Shown piece by piece: positions 1 to 7,464 of a stretch of 64,000 nucleotides of DNA. Below the pieces are notes generated by a model. It was not told the DNA's origin and did not search any database. It saw only the letters and a list, made by a program, of their open reading frames with translations. Both the position numbers and the translations under genes were made by a program. Source of the stretch: a virus; the IMG/VR virus record IMGVR_UViG_3300025674_000019, positions 62,001 to 126,000 of that record; one strand, given 5' to 3'. Numbering within the stretch: position 1 is the stretch's first letter; every line of letters starts with the position of its first letter.

Positions 1-528
1 AAAGACCTCATCACCAGCATTATAGGGATGATCGTCGGCAGCATCAGCACTGTGATCTCGATCTTTGTAGGTAGAGATCCGGATGATGTCAAAGACCTAA
101 AAGAGGCTATACAAGAGCTTAACAGTGACCGTAATGCGCTCATAGAGAGGCTGCGAGACGCCCAGCTAGATAAAGAGACTCTGCGCAAGCAGCTTGAGGC
201 ACTACAGACTCAGGTGATTGAGAGGCTCAGTATCTTTGTTGGAGAACACAGGCTAGCCGAAGTGGGCGGAGCAGACATACAGTTAAGCCCAGAGGTAGAG
301 CGCTGGATGCCTAAGCCGCACGAGACGCCCATGCCTAACTCGGTAAGTCCGCTACCACGAAAGCATACTCAGCGCAACCCTACTCCTCCGGTGCCCTCTG
401 GAGGCAGAGTCCCCTCAACGCAGCCTCCAGGGTCTAGCCCGGCGGTCCAGCCTCAAAAAGCTCCTAAGCCAGAGAAGCAAGAGCCCCTTGATGATTGGAT
501 GGATCTCTTTGGTAAGCCAGAGGACTAG
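1..528 (+). CDS. Membrane-anchored coiled-coil protein, 5' end outside window
   Basis: The reading frame is open to the left edge, so the true start probably lies outside the window. The ATG at 28 has no usable Shine-Dalgarno site and falls inside a hydrophobic stretch. The visible part starts with a membrane helix rich in Ile, Val and Ser (residues 1-24 from base 1). A charged coiled coil follows (KEAIQELNSDRNALIERLRD and on), then a Pro-rich low-complexity tail ending in acidic residues. This layout resembles small phage envelope-associated proteins, but I cannot assign a function. Confidence 0.7.
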   Translation, partial: KDLITSIIGMIVGSISTVISIFVGRDPDDVKDLKEAIQELNSDRNALIERLRDAQLDKETLRKQLEALQTQVIERLSIFVGEHRLAEVGGADIQLSPEVERWMPKPHETPMPNSVSPLPRKHTQRNPTPPVPSGGRVPSTQPPGSSPAVQPQKAPKPEKQEPLDDWMDLFGKPED

Positions 529-563
529 CCTATCCTTTGGTCTTTAACCAGGGGAGGCTAATC

Positions 564-659
564 ATGGATGTAATACTTCCAGTATCTGTACTGGCTGCCG
601 CCTACTGCAGCATTATTCTAGAAGCTGTTAAAGAGTACCGTAGGCGGTCTGAAAGCTAA
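564..659 (+). CDS. Small single-span membrane peptide (31 aa)
   Basis: An ATG follows a good Shine-Dalgarno site (AGGGGAGG, 5-8 bases upstream) and lies 36 bases after the preceding gene, so the two are probably co-transcribed. The peptide is mostly one hydrophobic helix (LPVSVLAAAYCSIILEAV) followed by a basic tail (KEYRRRSES). No function can be inferred from so short a protein. Confidence 0.55.
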   Translation: MDVILPVSVLAAAYCSIILEAVKEYRRRSES

Positions 660-668
660 AAAATAGAG

Positions 669-1151
669 TTACTCCTCAGAAGAGTTAACTCTACTCATAA
701 TCTCTAGGTCCTCTGCGCTAAGAGAAGCTCTTAGGATCTTATGTAAGGCCTCCGAGTGGGGGCCTGGAACCTCCGGTTCCTGCGTCCACGCTAGCGGAGC
801 GTCCTGAGCCTTTAATACTGGCTCTAAGTCTGGCTCTAAGCCTGTATCTAATATCTCAGGAAGAAAGTCCTCGGTATCCAGAGGAGTATCTTCCTCAGGT
901 GTACTTTCCGGAATCCTTGCCGCGGATAATACGCCTGGGTTGAACTCACGTAATGCGATGTAGATGAGCGTACGTATAACCAGGCTAGGAGTGACCTTAA
1001 AGTCAGACTCTAACGCCAACGCATCGGCTAGGTTACCCAGTTCTTCGCGCTGAGCGCGGGTTAATCGAAAAGAAGTGACGGTAATATCGCCGTGGGCCGT
1101 AAGTTTAAGCTGTCGGTCCATATCTAACAATAGTTTTCTGGTTATCTTCAA
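669..1151 (-). CDS. Ribbon-helix-helix DNA-binding protein next to iteron array
   Basis: Residues about 22-70 fit the Arc/MetJ/ParG ribbon-helix-helix fold: a short beta strand (ITVTSFRLT), helix A (RAQREELGNLADAL), a turn, and helix B (TPSLVIRTLIYIALREF). The rest is an acidic C-terminal tail. The start is TTG with GGAGG about nine bases upstream. Proteins of this fold bind as dimers to short palindromes and act as repressors or partition/replication regulators. The gene abuts the palindromic repeats at 1267-2094, and its own coding sequence holds a partial copy of the repeat (TACTTTCCGGAA, 902-913). It is therefore the natural candidate to bind them; that link is inference. Confidence 0.65.
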   Translation of the reverse strand: MKITRKLLLDMDRQLKLTAHGDITVTSFRLTRAQREELGNLADALALESDFKVTPSLVIRTLIYIALREFNPGVLSAARIPESTPEEDTPLDTEDFLPEILDTGLEPDLEPVLKAQDAPLAWTQEPEVPGPHSEALHKILRASLSAEDLEIMSRVNSSEE

Positions 1152-1159
1152 GGCTAGGA

Positions 1160-2110
1160 GCCTCCTCTCTCGTTTTGCATTATTGCAGTACTTTAAGTAG
1201 CAATATCAGATTGTATTATGTGTAGTTTAGCATACTTAAGTCTAAAATACAAAAGTTCAGTGTCGATACTTTCCGGAAAATAGATGTTCAGTAGTAAAAT
1301 GCATTACGTAATGCATTTTTGCTACATCTAGGTTACACACACATGTAACTAAACGTCGTAGACTGTATACAATTTCTGCTACATCTATGTATACTTTCCG
1401 TTTTTCCGTTATACTTTCCGGAAAATAGGTCTGAATAATATCATACACTTAACTGTACTTTCCGTTTTTTCCGCCTATTTTCCGAAATGGATTTCCTTTT
1501 TAATATCATATAGTTACAGCGAAAAATGGCCTACTTTCCGTTTTTTTCGGAAAATACCTATATATAGGTACTGAGCCCTACTTTTTTTTTCACTCGCCAA
1601 AGGGGCCCGTGAGGGGTACTAAAAATAGTTTAATTTTTTTACTTCCTGTATAGGTGTTCAGGTGAGTATATATCGTACTACCTACTGTAATAACCCTTAG
1701 CTTTGGACTTAGGCTTAAGTTTGCATGTAAGGGCAGTAGTTGGACTCCAGAGTATACACAAAGAGTCAACAACTAACTTAAAAAACCAGTAATTCCCTCG
1801 CGCGTAACGTATATATAGGTATATAAGTATTTCCCTGAAAAAGAGGAAAATAGGGTAAAATAGGGGCTAACCCCATAGAATCACTGGGAAAATACTTTCC
1901 GGAAAGTATAAACAGAAAACGGAAAGTAGCCGTAAGTCTATGTAATTGTTAAGATCTATTTTCCGGAAAGTATGGACCAAAAACGGAAAGTATACATAGA
2001 TGTATCTTTTGCTCAGCCTACTTTCCGGAAAGTAGAGCTAAAAAAACGGAAAGTATACATTCCAGTAGCAAAAGCAGCCTTCAACTACTTTCCGTAATAC
2101 AAAACCCTCG
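1160..2110. repeat. Palindromic iteron array, candidate replication origin, centromere or operator locus
   Basis: No gene is visible here. Five 16-bp palindromes of the form TAcTTTCCGGAAAgTA start at 1267, 1412, 1893, 1957 and 2020. Half sites TACTTTCCG lie at 1392, 1456, 1532 and 2086; reversed half sites CGGAAAGTA at 1920, 1985 and 2047; and variants near 1476 and 1546. Left-side copies have a T-rich spacer and a half site, while right-side copies carry an A-rich spacer and the mirrored half site. The locus is thus a large inverted arrangement around an AT-rich centre near 1560-1850. This is the architecture of a replication origin, a partition site or a multi-site operator. The adjacent ribbon-helix-helix gene supports a protein-bound locus. 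Confidence 0.7.
1296..1319. repeat. Perfect 24-bp palindrome
   Basis: AAAATGCATTAC followed by its exact reverse complement lies inside the left arm of the iteron array. It is unrelated in sequence to the TTTCCGGAAA iterons, so it may be a second protein-binding site or a cruciform-prone element. Confidence 0.6.
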
Positions 2111-2112
2111 GA

Positions 2113-3183
2113 TCACCTAAATACAACGCTAAGAGTCCGGTTCCGTATGTTGGCCAGCCTGTCACAGTCATATACTGACAGCTCAACCCTGGAGGCTAGC
2201 CCATAGCCTCCAGCCTTCGACCAGATATCAAAGGCGTCCTCCGGATGCGGGTACTCGGTAGCGGTATGCAGTCGGCCTCTTACGACTTCATGCTCGCCCT
2301 CTAGCTTTGGCTCACCGTTGCACAGCAGCTTATCTATTGTCATAGTGAAGACCTCCAGCAGCATGTTCCTCTTATGACGTTCGCTGCCGCCGCCAATCTT
2401 AGAGAAGTCATCTTCAGATATACTGCCGTAGATCAGCTTACTGTAGTAGATAGAGTGAAAGAACTCTGAGCACGTACTTAAGGGTTTCTTCCAAAGTCTA
2501 TCCTCTGAAGGTATATCCTCTACAAACTCCCCGCCCTCTCTGTCGCACATATAGACTTTGATCTTTACGGTGTCAGTCTCTGCGTCCCAGAAAAGATCGG
2601 AGATTGTCTTACGACCCTCTATGTAGCCCACACCCTTATTTACTGTGTAGAGTACGCTTCCATTCGGATATATATGAAAGACGCAGAACCTACTCTCTAG
2701 CTGAGGGAGCGCCTTGAGGCACACAGCTCTGCCGTAGGTATATACCGGAAGTTCATGCATCGGAGTCTCCCGGTAGTAAGGGGACACTGCAGGTACGTAA
2801 TACAGTATGTTTCCGCACGGATCATTAGAGTCCCTCTCATCCAGGTACTCTCCTACGTACTCATCTAGGTCCCACTCGTTACTAGGGTCGAACATAGCGA
2901 TGTACTTAGGGTCGTCCGCAGCAGCCCAACCCGAGTAGATCGGATCTCTTAGCTCAGGCTTCCAGTAGCTTGCTTCCGCAGAGTAGACAGCACTCTTTAC
3001 TGCTTTGATACTACTTCCACCTCTAACGTTATCTCTAGCGATAACTGGCATTCTATTATCTTGAGTAAACGCAAACCCATATAGGCTCGCCATAAAAGGG
3101 CTGAAATCAAATGGTCTTTTCACTGCTAACTCTCCGTATATACTAAAAAAAAAGATCTCTCTAGGTGTAGCGTCCGGTGACAT
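2113..3183 (-). CDS. Hypothetical protein (356 aa) downstream of structured leader
   Basis: This is a long frame with an ATG start. The protein is soluble and rich in Tyr, Asp and Trp, without a membrane segment or a motif I recognise. The C-terminal part contains paired acidic and aromatic stretches (EYPHPEDAFDIWSKAGGYG). It stops three bases beyond the iteron array and begins directly after a hairpin and the 1 kb structured block, so its expression may be controlled by that leader. I do not recognise the family. Confidence 0.75.
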   Translation of the reverse strand: MSPDATPREIFFFSIYGELAVKRPFDFSPFMASLYGFAFTQDNRMPVIARDNVRGGSSIKAVKSAVYSAEASYWKPELRDPIYSGWAAADDPKYIAMFDPSNEWDLDEYVGEYLDERDSNDPCGNILYYVPAVSPYYRETPMHELPVYTYGRAVCLKALPQLESRFCVFHIYPNGSVLYTVNKGVGYIEGRKTISDLFWDAETDTVKIKVYMCDREGGEFVEDIPSEDRLWKKPLSTCSEFFHSIYYSKLIYGSISEDDFSKIGGGSERHKRNMLLEVFTMTIDKLLCNGEPKLEGEHEVVRGRLHTATEYPHPEDAFDIWSKAGGYGLASRVELSVYDCDRLANIRNRTLSVVFR

Positions 3184-4179
3184 TCCCAGTCGTGGCGACT
3201 GGGAGATGTTGCCTAGCAGATAGAAAAGTTACGCCTAAGCGTCAGTTTTCTGTCTGAGCAAATGCGCCTGTTAGTACTTATAGCCGGAGTTACCCCGACC
3301 TAGCATCAGAGATCTTCTAAGTGTACGTGTGTACCTGTAGAGGTATTTTCTACGGGTCTCTTTCACTTTACCTAGCGGCGACGTACCTTCGCCATAACTC
3401 AAGATCCTCTAAGCGTAGCTTTCCCTGAGGACAGAGCTCGATTGCGCGAGCTCAGGCCGTAGGGGACGGGGCAACTACTACTCCAGGGTAGTGCCCCGCT
3501 CTGCTACTATACGAGCTTAAACCAGTGGTTGATGTAACCTCAACCTGATTCTCAGGGTTCTCGAATTTAGTTTAGTGGACTGATTTTATCTCAGCAGTAT
3601 TACAACAGAATCCTCTAGATGTAGCTGTTCGTGCCAGGTGGTCGTCTCTACCGACCAAAACCTGGAACAGACGGACATATGTCAATATGTCCGGGTGCCG
3701 AACGTACTGCCAATAACAGAGTGTCTGAAGTAGCTTCAGACTAACCTCAGGATTCTTACATCGCCCTCTAGTTGCTAGGTTTCTTATCCGGCGGTGGACA
3801 CACGGGTCACCCGCCGGATAAGGCATCGTTCTTTCGTCCTCCGAAAAATGATGGAATCCTAACGCCTCGACTATAGCTATAGCTGAAGTGGCTCCAGCCT
3901 AATATCAGGGCGGGTGCCTCTACTTTCTAGCTTAAATTTATTAATGGCTAATTAATAAATTTAGCAAGTAGTGAGCAGAGACCTGCACATTGTATTAGCC
4001 TCGGTGTGCCTCCGAGTTGTACCTCAGGCAGCCGCCTACATGTCTAAGTAGACTAGCATTATATTGCGAGATCTTAGAACGACCTCCAGCAGGGGTAACC
4101 CCTGCCTGCATCGCGGCATAAAGTGGTACTAGCTTTACCGGGACGTGACCCCGGCGGCTCTATTAGTAAGGAGAGCCTG
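3184..4179 (-). ncRNA. Gene-free 1 kb block of dense perfect hairpins, candidate large structured RNA
   Basis: No convincing protein gene lies here on either strand. At least nine strong inverted repeats follow one another: 3434-3453, 3467-3495, 3528-3545, 3625-3670 (nested CTGTT/CCAGG/GGTCG stems), 3672-3693 (9 bp), 3723-3741 (8 bp), 3783-3822 (12 bp), 3934-3962 (12 bp, AT only) and 4089-4105 (7 bp). A short motif of the form AGATCCTCTAAGxGTAGCT recurs near 3308, 3400 and 3604, with weaker versions near 3748, 3853 and 4070. Both neighbours read leftward, so a minus-strand RNA is assumed; orientation is not proven. Large phage RNAs of the ROOL/GOLLD type are a possible comparison, but I see no specific match. 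Confidence 0.5.
3185..3203 (-). promoter_or_regulatory. Hairpin directly 5' of the 2113-3183 start codon
   Basis: CCCAGTCG, loop TGG and CGACTGGG form an 8-bp perfect hairpin whose foot is one base from the ATG at 3183. The only purine-rich, Shine-Dalgarno-like bases (GGGA) lie in its stem. It could mask ribosome binding or bind a regulator. Its position at the end of a hairpin-rich block could also make it part of that RNA. Confidence 0.45.
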
Positions 4180-4854
4180 CTAGGTCCCTCCCTCTACTAA
4201 CGAGAGAAGGATCTGCTCCGGGTGGACTACTACTCCGGAAGCAGAGAACTCAAGGGTAAGAGACCGGCCGTCCAGCCCATCGTCCCGAAGGTGATGGTAC
4301 ATGTCCTTGTCGATCTTTCTTCCTCGGTAGAAGTACTCTACCTTTAGCCCAGACAGCGGGTCAAGCTCTGATCGACCGGACCCGGCAACCTCCTCAGAAG
4401 CGGTTCCCTCCAGGCGAGAGATGACGCTATTGCAGGCCTCAACAAGCTTAGGAGTCGCTCCCCACACGTAGGCTCCCATGTAGGTGAGGTACCCCTTCTT
4501 GCTGAGCCAAGAGAAGGCGTGAGTGCCGTCATGGCCAGCCGTCTCATTTCTATGCCTGTGAGAGCTATCGCAGAGAAACTCATCATTCAGCATCGGGAAG
4601 ATCTCATCATCCACGTTCTGCCGGATCTGAGGCCCCATGTACCCTCTAGTACGTAGAAAGGTAGTCGCGCCATTGATCATCTGAATAAGGATACTGGCGA
4701 GACCTGTGGCTGCTGCCCAGGACTGTGTGTTTGTGAACTCGTCACAAATGATATGGGCAATGACCTCTTCTTGTAGGATAGTGGAGTGCTCCTCATTACT
4801 CATATCGACTCTGATACCAGAGTTATTAAGAGATATAGGCTGTGCGTTAGGCAT
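4180..4854 (-). CDS. Hypothetical protein (224 aa)
   Basis: The frame is open further upstream, but the ATG at 4854 has GGAGG ten bases before it and gives the protein starting MPNAQPISL. The middle part is helical with hydrophobic patches (SWAAATGLASILIQMINGA). A His-rich segment (CDSSHRHRNETAGHDGTHAF) could bind metal. No family is recognised. It lies just upstream of the structured block at 3184-4179 in the direction of transcription. Confidence 0.65.
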   Translation of the reverse strand: MPNAQPISLNNSGIRVDMSNEEHSTILQEEVIAHIICDEFTNTQSWAAATGLASILIQMINGATTFLRTRGYMGPQIRQNVDDEIFPMLNDEFLCDSSHRHRNETAGHDGTHAFSWLSKKGYLTYMGAYVWGATPKLVEACNSVISRLEGTASEEVAGSGRSELDPLSGLKVEYFYRGRKIDKDMYHHLRDDGLDGRSLTLEFSASGVVVHPEQILLSLVEGGT

Positions 4855-5091
4855 AGCGTTTTTTCCTCCAGCTGGAAGGATATAGGGTATAATCTCCCCT
4901 AGGTATAGTTGGCGGATCCTTCCGCGCGGAGGTTTGCGTAGGAATACGTAGTATTCTCGTAGCAACTCGTAGCTTCGGAGGGAGAGCTGACTGTACTGTG
5001 AAGTCAACGTTCCGGAAAGCTGAGGTAACCTCAGCACTATCTCGGGAGATTGACCTGAGCTAAGGCGCCCAGATCAAATTCTTATAACAAA

Positions 5092-5493
5092 TTAATCCTG
5101 ATTTTTGCGCGCAGGCATCTTTGTCTTTGCGCCTACTTTTCTGTAAGCCTCATCAAGCACATCTACTCCGAGGGCAGACGACTTCCAGTAATGGTCCGGT
5201 GCGGTCAGAGCCCAAGCAATCAGGGTAGTTACTCTCTCTACGTACTCAGAGTCCTCAACCATCATATAGTAAGGGACAAGGATCTTCAGGTCCATGCCAT
5301 CACCGTCCTCTGAGTCCCCATAGGTTACAACTAGGTCCTGCTTTGAGACTTGAGCTATGTTTGGGTCTACGGCACCCAATAGCTTTCTAAGGGTCTCTAA
5401 TATCCTAAGAAAGAAAAGTATAACTCTGAACTTAATTACTTTTATTACGCTTTCTTTTTCTGGCACGCCTAGCCTCCTTGTTCCTCTGCTCAT
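5092..5493 (-). CDS. Hypothetical protein with N-terminal hydrophobic helix
   Basis: This frame overlaps the end of the upstream gene by 62 bases. The first ~14 codons have a weak ribosome site, so the real start may be internal, nearer to VIKVIKFRVILFFLRIL. After this amphipathic, hydrophobic region comes a soluble domain with many acidic residues. I do not recognise the family. Confidence 0.55.
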   Translation of the reverse strand: MSRGTRRLGVPEKESVIKVIKFRVILFFLRILETLRKLLGAVDPNIAQVSKQDLVVTYGDSEDGDGMDLKILVPYYMMVEDSEYVERVTTLIAWALTAPDHYWKSSALGVDVLDEAYRKVGAKTKMPARKNQD

Positions 5494-5794
5494 AGTTCCA
5501 TCTTGCGGACCTTAGCCTGCACTGATCCCCACAGTATTTCCTGCCAGGAGCTTGAGGCAAGTCGCACTTAAAGAAAGAGCACACGGGAACCTCCGTAGGC
5601 TCACATACGGGCTCTGGGAGGGCTTCCTTGGGGGGCTCGGCCACGGGCTCAGGCTCAACGTAAGGGCCTCTGCCTGGGCAACCCAAAAAGAAGCACTCCT
5701 TAAACTTCCTTGGAAATCTAAACTTTTGGAGCTGGTCCCTACAGATCCATTCCTCTCCGTACCAAATGACTTTGCAGGGTGGCTTTGTATTCAT
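5432..5794 (-). CDS. Small zinc-finger protein with basic tail
   Basis: Residues ~72-95 contain CSFFKC followed by KYCGDQC, a four-Cys arrangement of a short zinc ribbon. An Arg/Lys-rich helix follows (RLRSARWNYEQRNKEARR), suggesting nucleic-acid binding. A Pro/Glu-rich linker lies before the finger. The ATG has a moderate upstream site (GTAGGT). It is translated in series with the genes at 5803 and 5092. Confidence 0.65.
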   Translation of the reverse strand: MNTKPPCKVIWYGEEWICRDQLQKFRFPRKFKECFFLGCPGRGPYVEPEPVAEPPKEALPEPVCEPTEVPVCSFFKCDLPQAPGRKYCGDQCRLRSARWNYEQRNKEARRARKRKRNKSN

Positions 5795-5802
5795 ATGTGT
5801 AC

Positions 5803-6282
5803 CTACTCATAGTGGGGCACCTCTGTATCTTGGTGCTGTCCTGGAGTATCTTCTACCAGAATCTCCATTTCACTTCCCCCCAATACTGAATAGATGTCGC
5901 CCCCGTGCTCGTCCTTCCACTTATTCTTTAGGTATTCTCTAAGCTTAGACTCTGCGCCCTCGGAGTACTCGAAGGGTATTGTATCCCTAAGATGACTAGT
6001 GTTGTACCACCAACCACCTTCTTCAGGCCCTCCGTAGTGGCGAGTAATTGTATATACAGATAGGTATTTTACTTTAGCCTCGCCCGAAGTGCTACAGAGC
6101 GGAGGGTCCTCTTGGTCTAGAACCTCTAGCCCCATCCTATCTTTATACTTATACTCTAAGTAGTTAGTGATCTGAGAGGGGTCATCGTACTCGGCCTCGT
6201 AGGGAATAGCTTCTATTGGGGTCTTACTGCCCTGGGTATTACTGTATGCACATAGGTACCTGATGGCCACTGTTAGCTCCAC
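5803..6282 (-). CDS. Hypothetical protein (159 aa)
   Basis: The start is GTG and overlaps the upstream gene by ten bases, as expected for coupled translation. The protein is acidic and Tyr-rich with no membrane segment. The segment YLSVYTITRHYGGPEEGGWWYN suggests a beta-rich fold. No family is recognised. Confidence 0.6.
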   Translation of the reverse strand: MELTVAIRYLCAYSNTQGSKTPIEAIPYEAEYDDPSQITNYLEYKYKDRMGLEVLDQEDPPLCSTSGEAKVKYLSVYTITRHYGGPEEGGWWYNTSHLRDTIPFEYSEGAESKLREYLKNKWKDEHGGDIYSVLGGSEMEILVEDTPGQHQDTEVPHYE

Positions 6283-6530
6283 TCTGCTTTGATCTTGCTG
6301 ATCATAATTCTAGTCTCTTCTAGCGCGGCGTACTCCAGGGCACTTGCCATTGTCCCCGGATCTAGAGATAGCTTAATCTCTATTACACCGCAGGGGTACT
6401 GATCCCCATGCTCTTTATGGTGAGCCATGTACTCTTCGGCTTTTTCCCTTGCGTCGAAGTACTTAATAAACCAGAACTTATTGTTCCTATCTACCCTCAG
6501 CCTGTAGAGCCTTTGAGCTTCAGTTGCCAC
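6273..6530 (-). CDS. Small hypothetical protein (85 aa)
   Basis: GTG at 6530 lies six bases after AGAAGG; a TTG two codons upstream is the alternative start. The sequence (RVDRNNKFWFIKYFDAREKAEEYMAHHKE) looks like a small alpha/beta protein of the kind common in phage early regions. It overlaps both neighbours, consistent with one operon. Confidence 0.55.
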   Translation of the reverse strand: MATEAQRLYRLRVDRNNKFWFIKYFDAREKAEEYMAHHKEHGDQYPCGVIEIKLSLDPGTMASALEYAALEETRIMISKIKAEWS

Positions 6531-6777
6531 CAGCAACCTTCTCTAGGTAGCGCATGAAGCTTATCCAGCCGTATGCCGATATGTCAGGGCTGGCATCTTT
6601 AAGAAGAAGGGAAGTGTAGAACTCTTCCTTAACCTCCTTCTTACCGATGATAGACCGCTGAGACTTATCCCAGAGCTTTTTGAAGTCCCCGTAAGTGTAG
6701 GCGGCGTTCCTGCAGGCAATCAGCAGGCATATCTCGGCGGGAGTGAAACCTTCTAGATCTACAGCCCACTCAGGCAT
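6520..6777 (-). CDS. Small hypothetical protein (85 aa), possible helix-turn-helix
   Basis: ATG at 6777 is preceded by AGGAG at five bases; an ATG five codons upstream lacks a good site. The text GFTPAEICLLIACRNAAYTYGDFKKLWDKSQRS is helical. It shares the layout 'TPAE...LL.CRNA..TYGDF..L...SQ' with the 85-aa protein at 9538-9795 (TPAERALQLICAKAGLSYEEFSKLMEQSQ), so the two are probably distant paralogues. Function is unknown. Confidence 0.6.
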   Translation of the reverse strand: MPEWAVDLEGFTPAEICLLIACRNAAYTYGDFKKLWDKSQRSIIGKKEVKEEFYTSLLLKDASPDISAYGWISFMRYLEKVAGGN

Positions 6778-6778
6778 G

Positions 6779-6967
6779 TCACTCCTCTTCATTTCTAGAA
6801 CTGATCACGCCGTCCATAAACGATACAAAGGCTGCCTTTACTTGAGCATCTGTCCTCAGTAATTCTGCACCAATCTTACGAGTGAGCTCTAGCTCCGCCT
6901 TGATGTAGTGCTCAGGCGGAAGCTTCTCTTGGCTTTCTTTACTACGAGTACTTTCGTCTATAGCCAT
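6779..6967 (-). CDS. Small helical protein (62 aa)
   Basis: The ATG at 6967 is preceded by GGAG at nine bases. The frame remains open upstream, but that part is covered by two better-supported small genes. The protein (DESTRSKESQEKLPPEHYIK...) is charged and helical, with no recognisable motif. Its stop overlaps the next gene's ribosome site. Confidence 0.6.
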   Translation of the reverse strand: MAIDESTRSKESQEKLPPEHYIKAELELTRKIGAELLRTDAQVKAAFVSFMDGVISSRNEEE

Positions 6968-6980
6968 ATTTATTCTCCAG

Positions 6981-7073
6981 CTAATATAAGTAAAGCAGAG
7001 TTGCAGCAGCTCCCAAGAGCACTGCAAAAAGAACACAGCTGCCGTACATAGCGACTTTGTATACTGTTTCCAT
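6981..7073 (-). CDS. Single-span membrane peptide (30 aa)
   Basis: ATG follows AAGGAG by eight bases. The product METVYKVAMYGSC... is almost entirely one hydrophobic helix (CVLFAVLLGAAATLLYLY). It sits directly after another tiny membrane protein, so the two may act together, but no function can be named. Confidence 0.6.
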   Translation of the reverse strand: METVYKVAMYGSCVLFAVLLGAAATLLYLY

Positions 7074-7092
7074 GGGAAGGGCTCCTTATCTG

Positions 7093-7260
7093 TCAAAGGG
7101 CCAAGCAGTACATGAGGGAAATTCTTAGTGTAAGATAGACCACCGCATAAAACAATGTTGTAACCAACATATCCGATAGGCCTGTGTACACACTGATGTA
7201 CGCATACGCGTAGCAGGTAACAAAGAGGGCGATAACGCCTGCGAGCACCATGCCGAACAT
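7093..7260 (-). CDS. Small membrane protein (55 aa), two spans
   Basis: ATG follows a near-perfect AAAGGAGG site. Two hydrophobic helices are seen: MVLAGVIALFVTCYAYAYI and LVTTLFYAVVYLTL. Size and topology would fit a small holin-like or envelope-modifying protein; that is a guess from shape alone. Confidence 0.6.
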   Translation of the reverse strand: MFGMVLAGVIALFVTCYAYAYISVYTGLSDMLVTTLFYAVVYLTLRISLMYCLAL

Positions 7261-7369
7261 GCACTCCTCCTTTAAGCGTAAAGTAGTTGCGGCTGACTGT
7301 TACTCTTCTATGAGCACGCCACCAGCCTGTACGATTTGAGCTGCTTCTTCACACCGTAGGCAACTATAC

Positions 7370-7441
7370 TGGGCCGCCCGGGACTCGAACCCGGAACCAA
7401 TGGATTAAAAGTCCACTGCTCTACCATTGAGCTAGCAGCCC
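7370..7441 (-). tRNA. tRNA-Lys (TTT)
   Basis: The minus strand folds into a cloverleaf: acceptor GGGCTGC/GCGGCCC, D arm AGCTCAATGGTAGAGC, anticodon loop CTTTTAA with anticodon TTT, and T arm CCGGGTTCGAGTCCCGG. No CCA is encoded. Confidence 0.95.
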
Positions 7442-7464
7442 ATGCGCCCCTAGCGGGGCGCTGA

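Noticed and set aside
1257-1772. Two short minus-strand frames (63 and 60 codons) within the iteron array
   Set aside because: They lack ribosome sites, have biased composition caused by the repeats, and cross the palindromes. The region is better explained as noncoding.
3572-3826. 84-codon minus-strand frame in the structured block
   Set aside because: It runs through four perfect hairpins, has no Shine-Dalgarno site and a Cys/Arg/His-rich composition typical of a chance frame.
7265-7369. Short minus-strand frame ending EEAAQIVQAGGVLIEE before tRNA-Lys
   Set aside because: It looks protein-like with a CLRC pair, but there is no start codon between it and the tRNA; it could be a gene remnant and cannot be supported as a gene.
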